This document shows positions 16,207 through 23,751 of a stretch of DNA of 46,907 nucleotides, piece after piece. The DNA is from Clostridia bacterium (lineage in GTDB: Bacteria > Bacillota > Clostridia > DSM-8532): positions 1-46,907 of the forward strand of contig JAIFNI010000034.1 of assembly GCA_020047785.1 (NCBI GenBank), given 5' to 3'. Below the pieces are notes generated by a model. That model had not been told where the DNA came from and searched no databases. It worked only from the letters and a program-made list of their open reading frames with translations. A program made the translations under genes and the position numbers. How positions within the stretch are numbered: the stretch's first letter is position 1; the number at the start of each line of letters is the position of its first letter.

Positions 16207-17358
16207 ATGACAAGACGGATCGTCATCGTGGGAGCGGGATATGCAGGCGTTGAAACGGCGCTGTCCCTGAATCGGCACAAGAAGGAACTTGACGTGGAAA
16301 TCGTCCTCGTGGACAGAAATCCATATCATACGCTGCTGACCGAATTGCATGAAGTCGCAGGAAACCGTGTGTCGGAAGAAGCGGTCAAAGTTCCGTTGCG
16401 CGAAATTTTCCGTTATACCGCTGTGAAAACGGTGACGGCGAATATCGGCGCATTCGATTTCGAAGGGAAAAAACTGACGCATGACCAGGGAACGATCCCG
16501 TATGACGTTCTCGTATTGGCCATGGGCGGCGCACCGAACTATTACGGCATCCCCGGTCTGAAGGAACACGCCATGACCTTGTGGTCCCATGATGATGCGG
16601 TCGTGCTTCGCGGGCACATCGAGCGCTGCTTCCTGCTTGCCTCCCAGGAAAAGGACCCGGTTGCCAGAAAGCGTCTGCTTACGTTTGTCGTGGGCGGAGC
16701 CGGCTTCACGGGTGTCGAAATGATGGGCGAGCTTGCGCTCTGGACGCGTCATCTCTGCAGGCAGCATGATATTCCGCGTCCGGATGTGCGTCTCCTGCTC
16801 GTTGACCTGCTGCCCACCATCATGAGCAATCTGTCGAAAGCGAACATCGGGAAATCGCAGAAGTACCTCGAGCACAAACTGGGTGTCGAAATTCTGTTGA
16901 ACACCTCCATCAAGGAAGCGACAGCCGAAGGCGTCGTGACGGGAACCGGCGTTCTCGATACAAAGACCTTCATCTGGGCGGCCGGTGTCCGGTCGAATCT
17001 GATTGTCGACGGTCTGCCGCTGGAAGCGGTCGGCGGCCAGAAGCGGCTCAAGGTGGACGAATTCGGAGAAACCGGCATCAAGGGGGTCTATGCGGTCGGA
17101 GACATCGGCGCCCTGCTGGATGACAAGGGGAAACCGTATCCCGCCATGGTCGAGAACGCCGTCCAGACCGGCAAGGGCGTGGCCAGGAACATCCTGGCCG
17201 AACTTTCCGGAAAACCGCGGACGCCTGTGACTGTTGCGATGCACGGCATCATGGTCTGCATCGGACGCTGGTTCGCCGTGTCGGACATCATGGGGAAGAG
17301 TCTGCCAGTCTGGCTTTCCATTTTGATGAAGTATCTCGTGAACATGCATTATCTCTGA
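16207..17358 (+). CDS. ndh: Type II NADH dehydrogenase, catalytic part
   Basis: A 383-residue FAD protein that oxidises NADH and reduces quinone without pumping protons. FAD loop GAGYAG is at 9-14, the NADH loop GGAGFTG at 163-169, and the second FAD contact is GVYAVGDIGALLD. The start has GGGAGG at 16194-16199, seven bases away; the open frame to 16120 is non-coding upstream. The C-terminus ends MKYLVNMHYL then TGA, and the same frame continues at once with EITGFRGMYNYLRHEW into the next open frame. In many Clostridia the enzyme continues at this point into a membrane domain, so this looks like one gene interrupted by a single TGA. Confidence 0.93.
   Translation: MTRRIVIVGAGYAGVETALSLNRHKKELDVEIVLVDRNPYHTLLTELHEVAGNRVSEEAVKVPLREIFRYTAVKTVTANIGAFDFEGKKLTHDQGTIPYDVLVLAMGGAPNYYGIPGLKEHAMTLWSHDDAVVLRGHIERCFLLASQEKDPVARKRLLTFVVGGAGFTGVEMMGELALWTRHLCRQHDIPRPDVRLLLVDLLPTIMSNLSKANIGKSQKYLEHKLGVEILLNTSIKEATAEGVVTGTGVLDTKTFIWAAGVRSNLIVDGLPLEAVGGQKRLKVDEFGETGIKGVYAVGDIGALLDDKGKPYPAMVENAVQTGKGVARNILAELSGKPRTPVTVAMHGIMVCIGRWFAVSDIMGKSLPVWLSILMKYLVNMHYL
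17356..17358 (+). other. In-frame TGA between ndh and its membrane tail
   Basis: Codon 384 of the ndh frame is TGA. Before it the frame reads NMHYL; after it, with no shift, EITGFRG and then MYNYLRHEW. No ribosome binding site precedes the next ATG (17380). TGA ends many neighbouring genes, so the genetic code is standard. No strong stem-loop of the selenocysteine type is evident in the 40 nt after it. Confidence 0.85.
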
Positions 17359-17379
17359 GAAATCACCGGATTCCGCGGC

Positions 17380-18117
17380 ATGTACAATTACCTCCGGCAT
17401 GAGTGGACGGATGTCCGTCAGCACCGGACCTTGCTGGAGCAGCACTGGTCCACCCGCACGCAGGCCTGGTGGCAGGTCCCGCTCCGCTTGTTCCTTGGCG
17501 TGATGTGGCTGGTTGAAGGCCTGACGAAGGTGGCCGGGGGCTGGCTTTCCAGTCCCAAACTGGCTGGCTTCATGGGCTATGCCGCCGATGCCTCCAGCGG
17601 AGCCACCGCCTCCGGTGCCTATGTGCTCCGTACGGATGAAATCGTCAACTTCAAGACAGGCCTCGTCAACTTCCTGCTCGGTACCCATACGCGCCTTGTG
17701 GAAGGGGTTGCGATATCCGAAGCCATGTTCGCAAAAGTTGAAGTCTTTCATTTCGGTGATTTCAACCTGATGCCCTGGTTCATCCAGAATGTGGTGCTGG
17801 GCAGTGATGGATTGGCCATGTTCTTCCAGGTCCTGGTGGTTGTTTTTGAGATTCTCCTCGGCCTGATGTTCCTTGGCGGGGCCTTCACTTTCCTGGCTTC
17901 GATTCTGTCGCTGGGTCTGATGATGATGTTCCTGACCTCCAATGGCATTTACGAGGAATCCTGGTGGATGCTGTTCGCTTCCGTCGTCATGATGGGTGGC
18001 GCGGGACGTGCCTTCGGTCTGGATTACTGGCTCATCCCCTGGGTGACCAATGTCTGGGACAGTTTCTGGAAGAACCGGAAACTGAGACTCTTTTTCCGTC
18101 ACGGACTCGATCGCTGA
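17380..18117 (+). CDS. DoxX-like membrane domain, C-terminal continuation of NDH-2
   Basis: A 245-residue open frame with about four hydrophobic helices (around residues 33-52, 145-166, 172-190, 197-215) and conserved-looking VPLRLFLGVMWLVEGLTKV, the start of DoxX-like membrane modules. It is in the same frame as ndh and separated from it by TGA plus seven codons. ATG 17380 has no Shine-Dalgarno sequence (upstream is GGATTCCGCGGC). I therefore regard it as the membrane half of a ~635-residue NADH dehydrogenase, either split by mutation, separately made at low level, or reached by readthrough. An assembly error is also possible. It is followed after 13 bp by the polyprenyl synthase gene. Confidence 0.8.
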   Translation: MYNYLRHEWTDVRQHRTLLEQHWSTRTQAWWQVPLRLFLGVMWLVEGLTKVAGGWLSSPKLAGFMGYAADASSGATASGAYVLRTDEIVNFKTGLVNFLLGTHTRLVEGVAISEAMFAKVEVFHFGDFNLMPWFIQNVVLGSDGLAMFFQVLVVVFEILLGLMFLGGAFTFLASILSLGLMMMFLTSNGIYEESWWMLFASVVMMGGAGRAFGLDYWLIPWVTNVWDSFWKNRKLRLFFRHGLDR

Positions 18118-18130
18118 AAGGGGACCGGCT

Positions 18131-19108
18131 ATGTGGGAAAACCAACCTTGGCTCCGCGAGGAAATGGCAGCGTTTGAGACTTTTGCCGCGGACCGCTTCG
18201 CCGCCAAGGGGAACGCATACAAAGAAATATCCGCGCGGCTGCTGCTTTCCGGAGGAAAGCGCCTCCGTCCCGCGATGACCATCCTGGCCGCGCGAAGCGG
18301 AGAGTATGACCGGGCACGCGTTTTCCCGGCCGCATTGGCCGTGGAGACCCTCCATGCCGCCACACTCGCGCATGATGACATTGTCGATGGCGCGGCGACA
18401 AGGCGGGGGATCCCGACGGTATCCGAGCGGCACGGTGTCAACATGGCCGTCTACACAGGTGATTACCTGTTCGCCAAGAGCCTTCTGCTGATGGCGGAAT
18501 CCGGTCTTGAACCGGAACGCACCGAGTTTGTCGCGAAAGCGGTCCTTTCCATGTGCGAAGGGGAAATGGCCCAGTATCTCGGTCGTTTTGAAATCACTTC
18601 CGTGCCCCAATACCTCCGCCGAATCGCCAGAAAGACGGGGCTCCTGTTTTCAGCGTCCTGTGCCATCGGCGGCAAGGCGGGCTGTTTGGCCGAACCGGAT
18701 GTGAAGCGGCTGACCCGTTTCGGCTTCAAGTTCGGCATGGCCTTCCAGATTCGGGATGACCTGCTGGATATGGATACGGAAGAAAAAACGGCGGGAAAAC
18801 CTGTGGCAAGAGATCTGCGTGATGGAATCGCCACATTGCCCGTCCTGCTGGCCTTGAAACAGGCGGCAGGCATGGAGGCGAAACTCCAGGCATGCTTCCT
18901 TGGCAAAGGCGACATGGACGAATTCCTTGATGCCGTGCGGGATGCCGGCGGGACAAGGGATGCAGGACGGATGCTCGGGCGATACGCCGACAAATGCCGG
19001 AGACTGCTGACCGAGCTGCCGCAGCAGACAACCAGAAATGCTTTGGAAGAGTTGACGGAATGGCTGACATCCGGCAACGAAACCTTGCAGATACAATACA
19101 ACACATAA
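18131..19108 (+). CDS. hepT: All-trans polyprenyl (heptaprenyl) diphosphate synthase
   Basis: A 325-residue trans-prenyltransferase that extends farnesyl or geranylgeranyl diphosphate with isopentenyl diphosphate to make the quinone side chain. The first Asp-rich motif is LAHDDIVD (DDIVD at 82-86) and the second is FQIRDDLLD (Asp209, Asp210, Asp213). The FFSGGKRLRP-type motif appears as LLSGGKRLRP. Start is supported by AAGGGGA. In FLEET loci the equivalent gene is dmkB, supplying demethylmenaquinone synthesis next to ndh2. No UbiA-type prenyltransferase (DmkA) is present in this window. Confidence 0.92.
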   Translation: MWENQPWLREEMAAFETFAADRFAAKGNAYKEISARLLLSGGKRLRPAMTILAARSGEYDRARVFPAALAVETLHAATLAHDDIVDGAATRRGIPTVSERHGVNMAVYTGDYLFAKSLLLMAESGLEPERTEFVAKAVLSMCEGEMAQYLGRFEITSVPQYLRRIARKTGLLFSASCAIGGKAGCLAEPDVKRLTRFGFKFGMAFQIRDDLLDMDTEEKTAGKPVARDLRDGIATLPVLLALKQAAGMEAKLQACFLGKGDMDEFLDAVRDAGGTRDAGRMLGRYADKCRRLLTELPQQTTRNALEELTEWLTSGNETLQIQYNT

Positions 19109-19126
19109 AAATGGAGGAGAAGAAAC

Positions 19127-19660
19127 ATGAAGAAAACATTTGCTCTGGTCCTGGCAATCGCGGTACTCTTTACTTTCACGGCGTGCGGATCGTCCACCAC
19201 AAAGACCGGTCTGGCGACAATCACATCCATCGGCAGTTCCAAGGATCTGACAGCTGAAAAAGATGGCACTGCGCAGGCAGACACCATCATCGCGTCCGTC
19301 ACGGTTGATTCCGCCGGCAAACTCGTCACCGTCGACATCGAATCCGTCCAGGCGAAGATCAACTTCGACAAGGATGGCAAGGTGACATCGGACAAGGCTG
19401 TCAAGGTGCCCTCGAAAACGGAACTCGGTGAAAAATACGGCATGAAGAAAGCCTCCAAGATCGGCATGGAATGGAATGAGCAGATTGCCGGTCTCGAACA
19501 GTGGCTGGTCGGCAAAACAGCGGATCAGATCACGAACATGAAGGTCAAGGAAGTCGAAGGCAAGAAGATTGCCGACGAAGCCGACCTGATGACAAAGGTC
19601 ACCATCGGCATCGCAGACTACCAGGAAGTGGTGCTGAAGGCCATGGCGAGTGCGAAGTAG
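19127..19660 (+). CDS. Lipoprotein of the NDH-2/ApbE locus
   Basis: A 177-residue lipoprotein: signal peptide with lipobox FTAC, mature Cys at residue 20, followed by GSSTTKTGLATITSI. The mature part (about 155 residues) has GKLVTVDIESVQAKINFDKD, then TELGEKYGMKKASKIGMEWN and a C-terminal VTIGIADYQEVVLKA helix. This resembles FMN-binding-type or COG4939-type lipoproteins found beside ndh2 and apbE, but the Ser/Thr-GAT flavinylation motif of PplA-like proteins is absent. Start has GGAGGAGAA upstream. A strong hairpin follows the stop. It could be an electron carrier partner or simply a surface lipoprotein. Confidence 0.7.
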   Translation: MKKTFALVLAIAVLFTFTACGSSTTKTGLATITSIGSSKDLTAEKDGTAQADTIIASVTVDSAGKLVTVDIESVQAKINFDKDGKVTSDKAVKVPSKTELGEKYGMKKASKIGMEWNEQIAGLEQWLVGKTADQITNMKVKEVEGKKIADEADLMTKVTIGIADYQEVVLKAMASAK

Positions 19661-19667
19661 GGCGCAA

Positions 19668-19698
19668 GACCCCTGCCGCGGTCTCCGCGGCAGGGGTC
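19668..19698 (+). terminator. GC-rich perfect hairpin without T-run
   Basis: GACCCCTGCCGCGG (19668-19681), loop TCT, CCGCGGCAGGGGTC (19685-19698): a 14-bp perfect stem directly after the lipoprotein stop. There is no T-run (CGCATTG follows), so it may act as an mRNA-stabilising or partial-termination element setting lipoprotein levels above ApbE. Confidence 0.7.
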
Positions 19699-19750
19699 GC
19701 ATTGCCGGAAGGGCTGCATCATGAGGCACACTCTCAACAGGAGACATGGC

Positions 19751-20830
19751 ATGACCCGGATCCTCGCATTCCTTCTGGTTTTTGCGGTGTTTTCCGCACT
19801 CGTCGGCTGCAGTCCGGCTCAACCGGCCCTGACCAAGTACTCCTATGAGTTTCTAGGTTCCTTTGATACCCTGATCCAGTTCATGGGCTATGCCAAAGAC
19901 CAGGCCTCCTTTGAAAAGATGGCCAAAAAGGGGCAGGCGCGGTTCGAGGAACTCCACAGGATATTTGACATTTATCATGATTATGACGGTATTGTGAATG
20001 TCAAGACACTCAATGATCAGGCAGGCGCCGCACCCGTCAAGGCGGGAGCGGATCTGCTGGATTTCATCACGTTCTGCATCGACTGGCACGACAGGACGGA
20101 CGGAGTCTGCAATATCGCCCTTGGACCTGTTCTTTCGTTATGGCACGACGCCCGCACGAACGGCACCGATGATCCCGCGACGGCTGCATTGCCGGACAGG
20201 ACGGCGCTGCTGGAGGCATCCCGGCTGTGCGACATCCGGGATGTCAGGGTGGACAGGACCGCAGGGACCGTATTCCTCGCCAGGAAAGGCATGTCGCTCG
20301 ATGTGGGCGCCGTCGCAAAGGGATATGCCTGCCGGGTTGTCATGGATGAACTGAAATCGGCCGGATACAGCTCCTTCGTGATCAGCGGAGGCGGCAACAT
20401 TGTCACCGTAGGCGCGCCTCAGGACGGCATCCGGAAAAAATGGGGCGTCGGCATCCAGAACCCGGACGGAAATCCCCTGAATCCCGATGACAGTCCACTC
20501 GATGTGGCCTATGTGAATGACCTGTCAGTGGTCACGAGCGGAGATTATCAGCGCACCTATGTCGTGGACGGCAAACCCTATCACCACCTCATCGATCCCG
20601 CGACCCTGATGCCTGCGGTCCATTACAGGTCCGTCACGGTGATGACGCCCGACCCGGGTCTCGCGGATTTTTTCTCCACCACGCTCTTCCTTCTCCCGTA
20701 TGGGGAAAGCCTGGCCGCCGCAAAAAAAGACGGCATCGATGCCCTCTGGATTTTTCCGGACGGCACGGTGGAAACGACGGATGGCATGAAAGCCGTGCTG
20801 CGCGACCTCGGGGGAGCGACAAACCGCTGA
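19751..20830 (+). CDS. apbE: ApbE-type FMN transferase lipoprotein (FmnB-like)
   Basis: A 359-residue exported enzyme that covalently attaches FMN from FAD to Ser/Thr of target proteins. It has a lipoprotein signal (MTRILAFLLVFAVFSALVGC, Cys20) and ApbE motifs LDVGAVAKGYACRVVMDEL, FVISGGGNIVTVG and HHLIDPATLMPA, the last carrying the Mg2+-binding Asp. Start 19751 is favoured by AGGAG at 19739-19743; ATG 19721 is an alternative adding ten basic residues. It closes the electron-transfer locus and ends at a good terminator. A flavinylation target with the canonical motif is not visible in the window, so the acceptor must be elsewhere or atypical. Confidence 0.94.
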   Translation: MTRILAFLLVFAVFSALVGCSPAQPALTKYSYEFLGSFDTLIQFMGYAKDQASFEKMAKKGQARFEELHRIFDIYHDYDGIVNVKTLNDQAGAAPVKAGADLLDFITFCIDWHDRTDGVCNIALGPVLSLWHDARTNGTDDPATAALPDRTALLEASRLCDIRDVRVDRTAGTVFLARKGMSLDVGAVAKGYACRVVMDELKSAGYSSFVISGGGNIVTVGAPQDGIRKKWGVGIQNPDGNPLNPDDSPLDVAYVNDLSVVTSGDYQRTYVVDGKPYHHLIDPATLMPAVHYRSVTVMTPDPGLADFFSTTLFLLPYGESLAAAKKDGIDALWIFPDGTVETTDGMKAVLRDLGGATNR

Positions 20831-20857
20831 TGTGTGAATTCCAAAGGAATCCAGCAT

Positions 20858-20881
20858 AAAAACTCGTTGAAACGAGTTTTT
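20858..20881 (+). terminator. Intrinsic terminator after apbE
   Basis: AAAAACTCG (20858-20866), loop TTGAAA, CGAGTTTTT (20873-20881). The A-tract on one side and T-tract on the other allow termination of the locus ending with apbE. Confidence 0.85.
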
Positions 20882-21003
20882 ACACAAGAATCAGGCATCT
20901 CCTGCGAAAACAGGAATCATTTTGAATAAAGACCGTGACATTGTGGTACGATTGCTGTGGGTTTGTTCCTGCCTTCGTACGAAAGCCCCATTCCCGGATA
21001 ACA

Positions 21004-21027
21004 AATCGAACCTTCGATTGTTATAAA
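21004..21027 (+). promoter_or_regulatory. Palindrome plus -10-like element upstream of the hydrogenase operon
   Basis: AATCGAA CC TTCGATT (21004-21019) is a perfect 16-bp palindrome placed two bases before TATAAA (21022-21027), about 28 bp upstream of the hydC start. The -35 region is poor (ATAACA near 20998), as expected of an activated or repressed promoter. The site does not match the Rex consensus I know (TTGTGA-N6-TCACAA type). A regulator of hydrogenase expression is the likely user. Confidence 0.5.
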
Positions 21028-21054
21028 ATTCACGAAGAAAGGCAGATGTGATCG

Positions 21055-21537
21055 ATGTGTAAGAATGCATTGACCGAAGAGAAGTTCAGGGAACTGGACG
21101 CCTATGTGGCATCCTTGCCGGAACGGAAAGGTGCGCTGATCGCCGTGCTGCACAAGGCACAGGAGATTTTCGGGTACCTGCCCGAGGAAGTCCAGCTGCA
21201 TGTGGCCAGGCTGCTCGATCTGCCTGCCGCCAATGTGTATGGGGTCGTTTCCTTTTATTCGTTTTTCGCAGAGGAACCACGCGGGGACCATGTCATCAAC
21301 GTCTGCATGGGCACGGCCTGCTTCGTCCGCGGTGCCGAGATCATCCTGAAGGAACTGGAGGCGGACCTCGGCATCAAAGCCGGCCAGACCACACCGGATG
21401 GTCTGTTCTCCATCGATGCGCTCCGATGTGTGGGCGCCTGCGGACTCGCACCGGTCGTCATGGTCGACGGAAAAGTCTACGGACGGGTGAAACCCGGTGA
21501 AATCAGCAGCATCATCAAAGAATTCATGGAGGTGTGA
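21055..21537 (+). CDS. hydC: [FeFe] hydrogenase subunit HydC / NuoE-like [2Fe-2S] protein
   Basis: A 160-residue thioredoxin-fold protein of the NuoE family with a [2Fe-2S] cluster bound by Cys84, Cys89, Cys125 and Cys129 (CMGTAC and CVGAC). The opening KGALIAVLHKAQEIFGYLP and VYGVVSFYSFF are standard. It is the small subunit of trimeric electron-bifurcating hydrogenases and binds next to the flavin subunit. The start lacks a strong Shine-Dalgarno sequence (AAAGG is 12 bases away). First gene of the hyd operon; 3 bp separate it from the next. Confidence 0.93.
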   Translation: MCKNALTEEKFRELDAYVASLPERKGALIAVLHKAQEIFGYLPEEVQLHVARLLDLPAANVYGVVSFYSFFAEEPRGDHVINVCMGTACFVRGAEIILKELEADLGIKAGQTTPDGLFSIDALRCVGACGLAPVVMVDGKVYGRVKPGEISSIIKEFMEV

Positions 21538-21540
21538 GGC

Positions 21541-21930
21541 ATGGGCATCAAGTCTCTGGACGAACTCAAATCCCTGCGGGACAAGCTCAAGACCGACATC
21601 AACATTCGGGCTTCGGGCGAGATCGATTCCAATATCCGCGTCGTGGTCGGCATGGCCACATGCGGCATCGCTGCCGGCGCCCGTCCGGTGTTCACGGCCA
21701 TGGTGGATGAGGCCCGGATGCTGGAACTCGGCAATGTCACTTTTGTGCAGTCAGGCTGCATGGGGGCCTGTCACTCCGAACCCACGGTCGAAGTGCGTTT
21801 TCCCGGTCTGGAACCCATTCTGTACGGAAACGTCACGGCGGAGGCCGGCCGCGAAATCGTCAGGCGACATGTCCGCAACGGGGAGCTGGTTCAGAATCTG
21901 ATCATCGGACGTCCGTTCGAGACCGTTTGA
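21541..21930 (+). CDS. Thioredoxin-like (2Fe-2S) ferredoxin of the hydrogenase operon
   Basis: A 129-residue protein. Residues 34-50 (VVVGMATCGIAAGARPV) and 72-77 (GCMGAC) mark a thioredoxin-like [2Fe-2S] ferredoxin fold similar to the N-terminal part of HydB. Only three cysteines occur (41, 73, 77), fewer than the four of a classical thioredoxin-like ferredoxin. It lies between hydC and hydB with 3- and 16-bp gaps, so it is probably an accessory carrier of the complex. Confidence 0.82.
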   Translation: MGIKSLDELKSLRDKLKTDINIRASGEIDSNIRVVVGMATCGIAAGARPVFTAMVDEARMLELGNVTFVQSGCMGACHSEPTVEVRFPGLEPILYGNVTAEAGREIVRRHVRNGELVQNLIIGRPFETV

Positions 21931-21946
21931 GTAGGGAGGAGATAAA

Positions 21947-23740
21947 ATGAGCACATACAGGATGCATCTCCTGGTCTGCGGCGGCACCGGCTGCCAGGCT
22001 TCCGACAGCAGGCAGCTGGCGGACAATCTGCAGGCACAGGTCCTGATGGCCGGCATGGGGAAAGAGGTCCAGGTGGTCACGACCGGATGCTTCGGCTTCT
22101 GCGAGAAAGGTCCCATCGTCAAGGTCCTGCCGGACAATATCTTTTATGTCGAAGTCAAGCCGGCCGATGCCGAGGAGATTGTCAGCGAACATGTTCTGAA
22201 AGGACGTCCGGTCAACCGTCTCCTGTATGTCGAGCCCGGCATGAAGGAAAGAATTGCCGAGCACCGGGAGATGCCCTTCTACAAGAAGCAGCTTCGGATT
22301 GCCCTGCGAAACTGCGGCTTCATCGATCCGGAAGATATCAACGAGTACATTTCGGTGGATGGATACCAGGCGCTCGGAAAGGTTCTGACGGAAATGACGC
22401 CGGACGCCCTGCTCGTGCTGATGAAAAAAAGCGGGCTGCGCGGACGCGGCGGCGGCGGGTTCCCCACCGGATTGAAATGGGAGGCCGCTGCCAGGAACAA
22501 GTCCGATAAAAAGTACATCATCTGCAACGCGGACGAGGGAGATCCGGGTGCGTTCATGGATCGGTCCATACTCGAAGGCGACCCGCACAGTGTGCTGGAA
22601 GCGATGGCCATTGCCGGTTACGCGACTGGCGCCGATTGCGGGTATATCTACATCCGGGCCGAATATCCGCTTGCGATCCACCGTCTGGTCATCGCCATCG
22701 GCCAGGCGAGGCAGGCCGGGCTTCTCGGCGAGAACATCCTCGGCACGGGGTTCTCGTTCGACATCGAGATCAAGTATGGTGCCGGCGCCTTTGTCTGCGG
22801 CGAGGAAACCGCGCTGATCCATTCCATCGAGGGCGAACGCGGCGAACCCACGAACAAACCGCCATTCCCGGCGGAAAGCGGTCTTTGGGAGAAACCGACC
22901 TGTGTCAACAACGTCGAGACCTTCGCCAATGTTCCACCCATCATCCTCAACGGACCCGAATGGTTTTCTTCCATCGGTTCCGAGAAGAGCAAGGGCACGA
23001 AAGTGTTCGCATTGGCCGGCAAGGTCAACAATGTGGGCCTTGTGGAAGTGCCGATGGGCATCAAGCTGCGCGAGATCATCTTCGACATCGGCGGCGGCAT
23101 CAAGGACGGGAAGAAGTTCAAATCCGTCCAGACTGGCGGACCTTCCGGGGGCTGCATTCCGGCTGAACACCTCGACACGCCGATCGACTACGAGAACCTG
23201 ACCCGCATCGGTTCGATGATGGGCTCCGGCGGCATGATCGTCCTGGACGAGGACGACTGCATGGTCAATGTCGCGAAATTCTACCTGGAGTTCACCTGCG
23301 ACGAATCGTGCGGCAAATGCACGCCGTGCCGCGTCGGAAACAAGCGCCTGCATGAAATCCTCACCCGCATCACCGAGGGCAAGGGAACCATGAAGGATCT
23401 GGACAACCTGAAGGAACTCGGCGGCATCATCAAGGATACCGCCCTCTGCGGGCTTGGACAGACTTCCCCGAATCCTGTCCTTTCCACCATGAAGTATTTC
23501 TGGGACGAATACGTGGCGCACGTGGTGGACAAGAGATGTCCCGCCGGTGTCTGCACCGCCCTTCTGTCCTACTATGTCCTCCCGGACAACTGCATCGGCT
23601 GCACCGCCTGCAGGCGGGTCTGCCCGGTCTCCTGCATTTCCGGCGAAGTAAAGAAGGTGCACGAAATCGACCAGACCAAGTGCATCAAATGCGGCGCCTG
23701 CCAGAAAGCCTGCAAATTCGGCGCCATAGTCAGGAAGTAG
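21947..23740 (+). CDS. hydB: Electron-bifurcating [FeFe] hydrogenase subunit HydB (NuoF-like)
   Basis: A 597-residue flavin subunit. It has an N-terminal thioredoxin-like [2Fe-2S] domain (Cys11, Cys16, Cys48, Cys52) and a NuoF core binding NAD(H) and FMN (LRGRGGGGFPTG at 164-175, GAGAFVCGEETALIHSIEG). The [4Fe-4S] site is ESCGKCTPCR (Cys455, Cys458, Cys461), and the C-terminus has a two-cluster ferredoxin domain (CIGCTACRRVCP and CIKCGACQKACK). This four-part layout is that of HydB of trimeric bifurcating hydrogenases, where FMN splits electrons between NAD+ and ferredoxin. AGGGAGGAG precedes ATG. Coupled to hydA (11-bp gap). Confidence 0.96.
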   Translation: MSTYRMHLLVCGGTGCQASDSRQLADNLQAQVLMAGMGKEVQVVTTGCFGFCEKGPIVKVLPDNIFYVEVKPADAEEIVSEHVLKGRPVNRLLYVEPGMKERIAEHREMPFYKKQLRIALRNCGFIDPEDINEYISVDGYQALGKVLTEMTPDALLVLMKKSGLRGRGGGGFPTGLKWEAAARNKSDKKYIICNADEGDPGAFMDRSILEGDPHSVLEAMAIAGYATGADCGYIYIRAEYPLAIHRLVIAIGQARQAGLLGENILGTGFSFDIEIKYGAGAFVCGEETALIHSIEGERGEPTNKPPFPAESGLWEKPTCVNNVETFANVPPIILNGPEWFSSIGSEKSKGTKVFALAGKVNNVGLVEVPMGIKLREIIFDIGGGIKDGKKFKSVQTGGPSGGCIPAEHLDTPIDYENLTRIGSMMGSGGMIVLDEDDCMVNVAKFYLEFTCDESCGKCTPCRVGNKRLHEILTRITEGKGTMKDLDNLKELGGIIKDTALCGLGQTSPNPVLSTMKYFWDEYVAHVVDKRCPAGVCTALLSYYVLPDNCIGCTACRRVCPVSCISGEVKKVHEIDQTKCIKCGACQKACKFGAIVRK

Positions 23741-23751
23741 GAGGGATTGCC

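Noticed and set aside
17356-17358. TGA read as tryptophan throughout (alternative genetic code)
   Set aside because: Many well-placed gene ends in the window use TGA, for example nnr, alr, tagA and pflA, and conserved Trp positions use TGG.
17356-17400. Selenocysteine insertion at the ndh TGA
   Set aside because: Kept only as a possibility: the downstream sequence offers just a weak CCGG/CCGG pairing and no clear SECIS loop, and relatives are not known to have Sec or Cys here.
15736-18444. A 902-codon open frame on the minus strand across the NDH-2 region
   Set aside because: It overlaps four well-supported plus-strand genes, has no recognisable domain, and is His/Gln/Arg-rich as expected of a GC-rich antisense frame.
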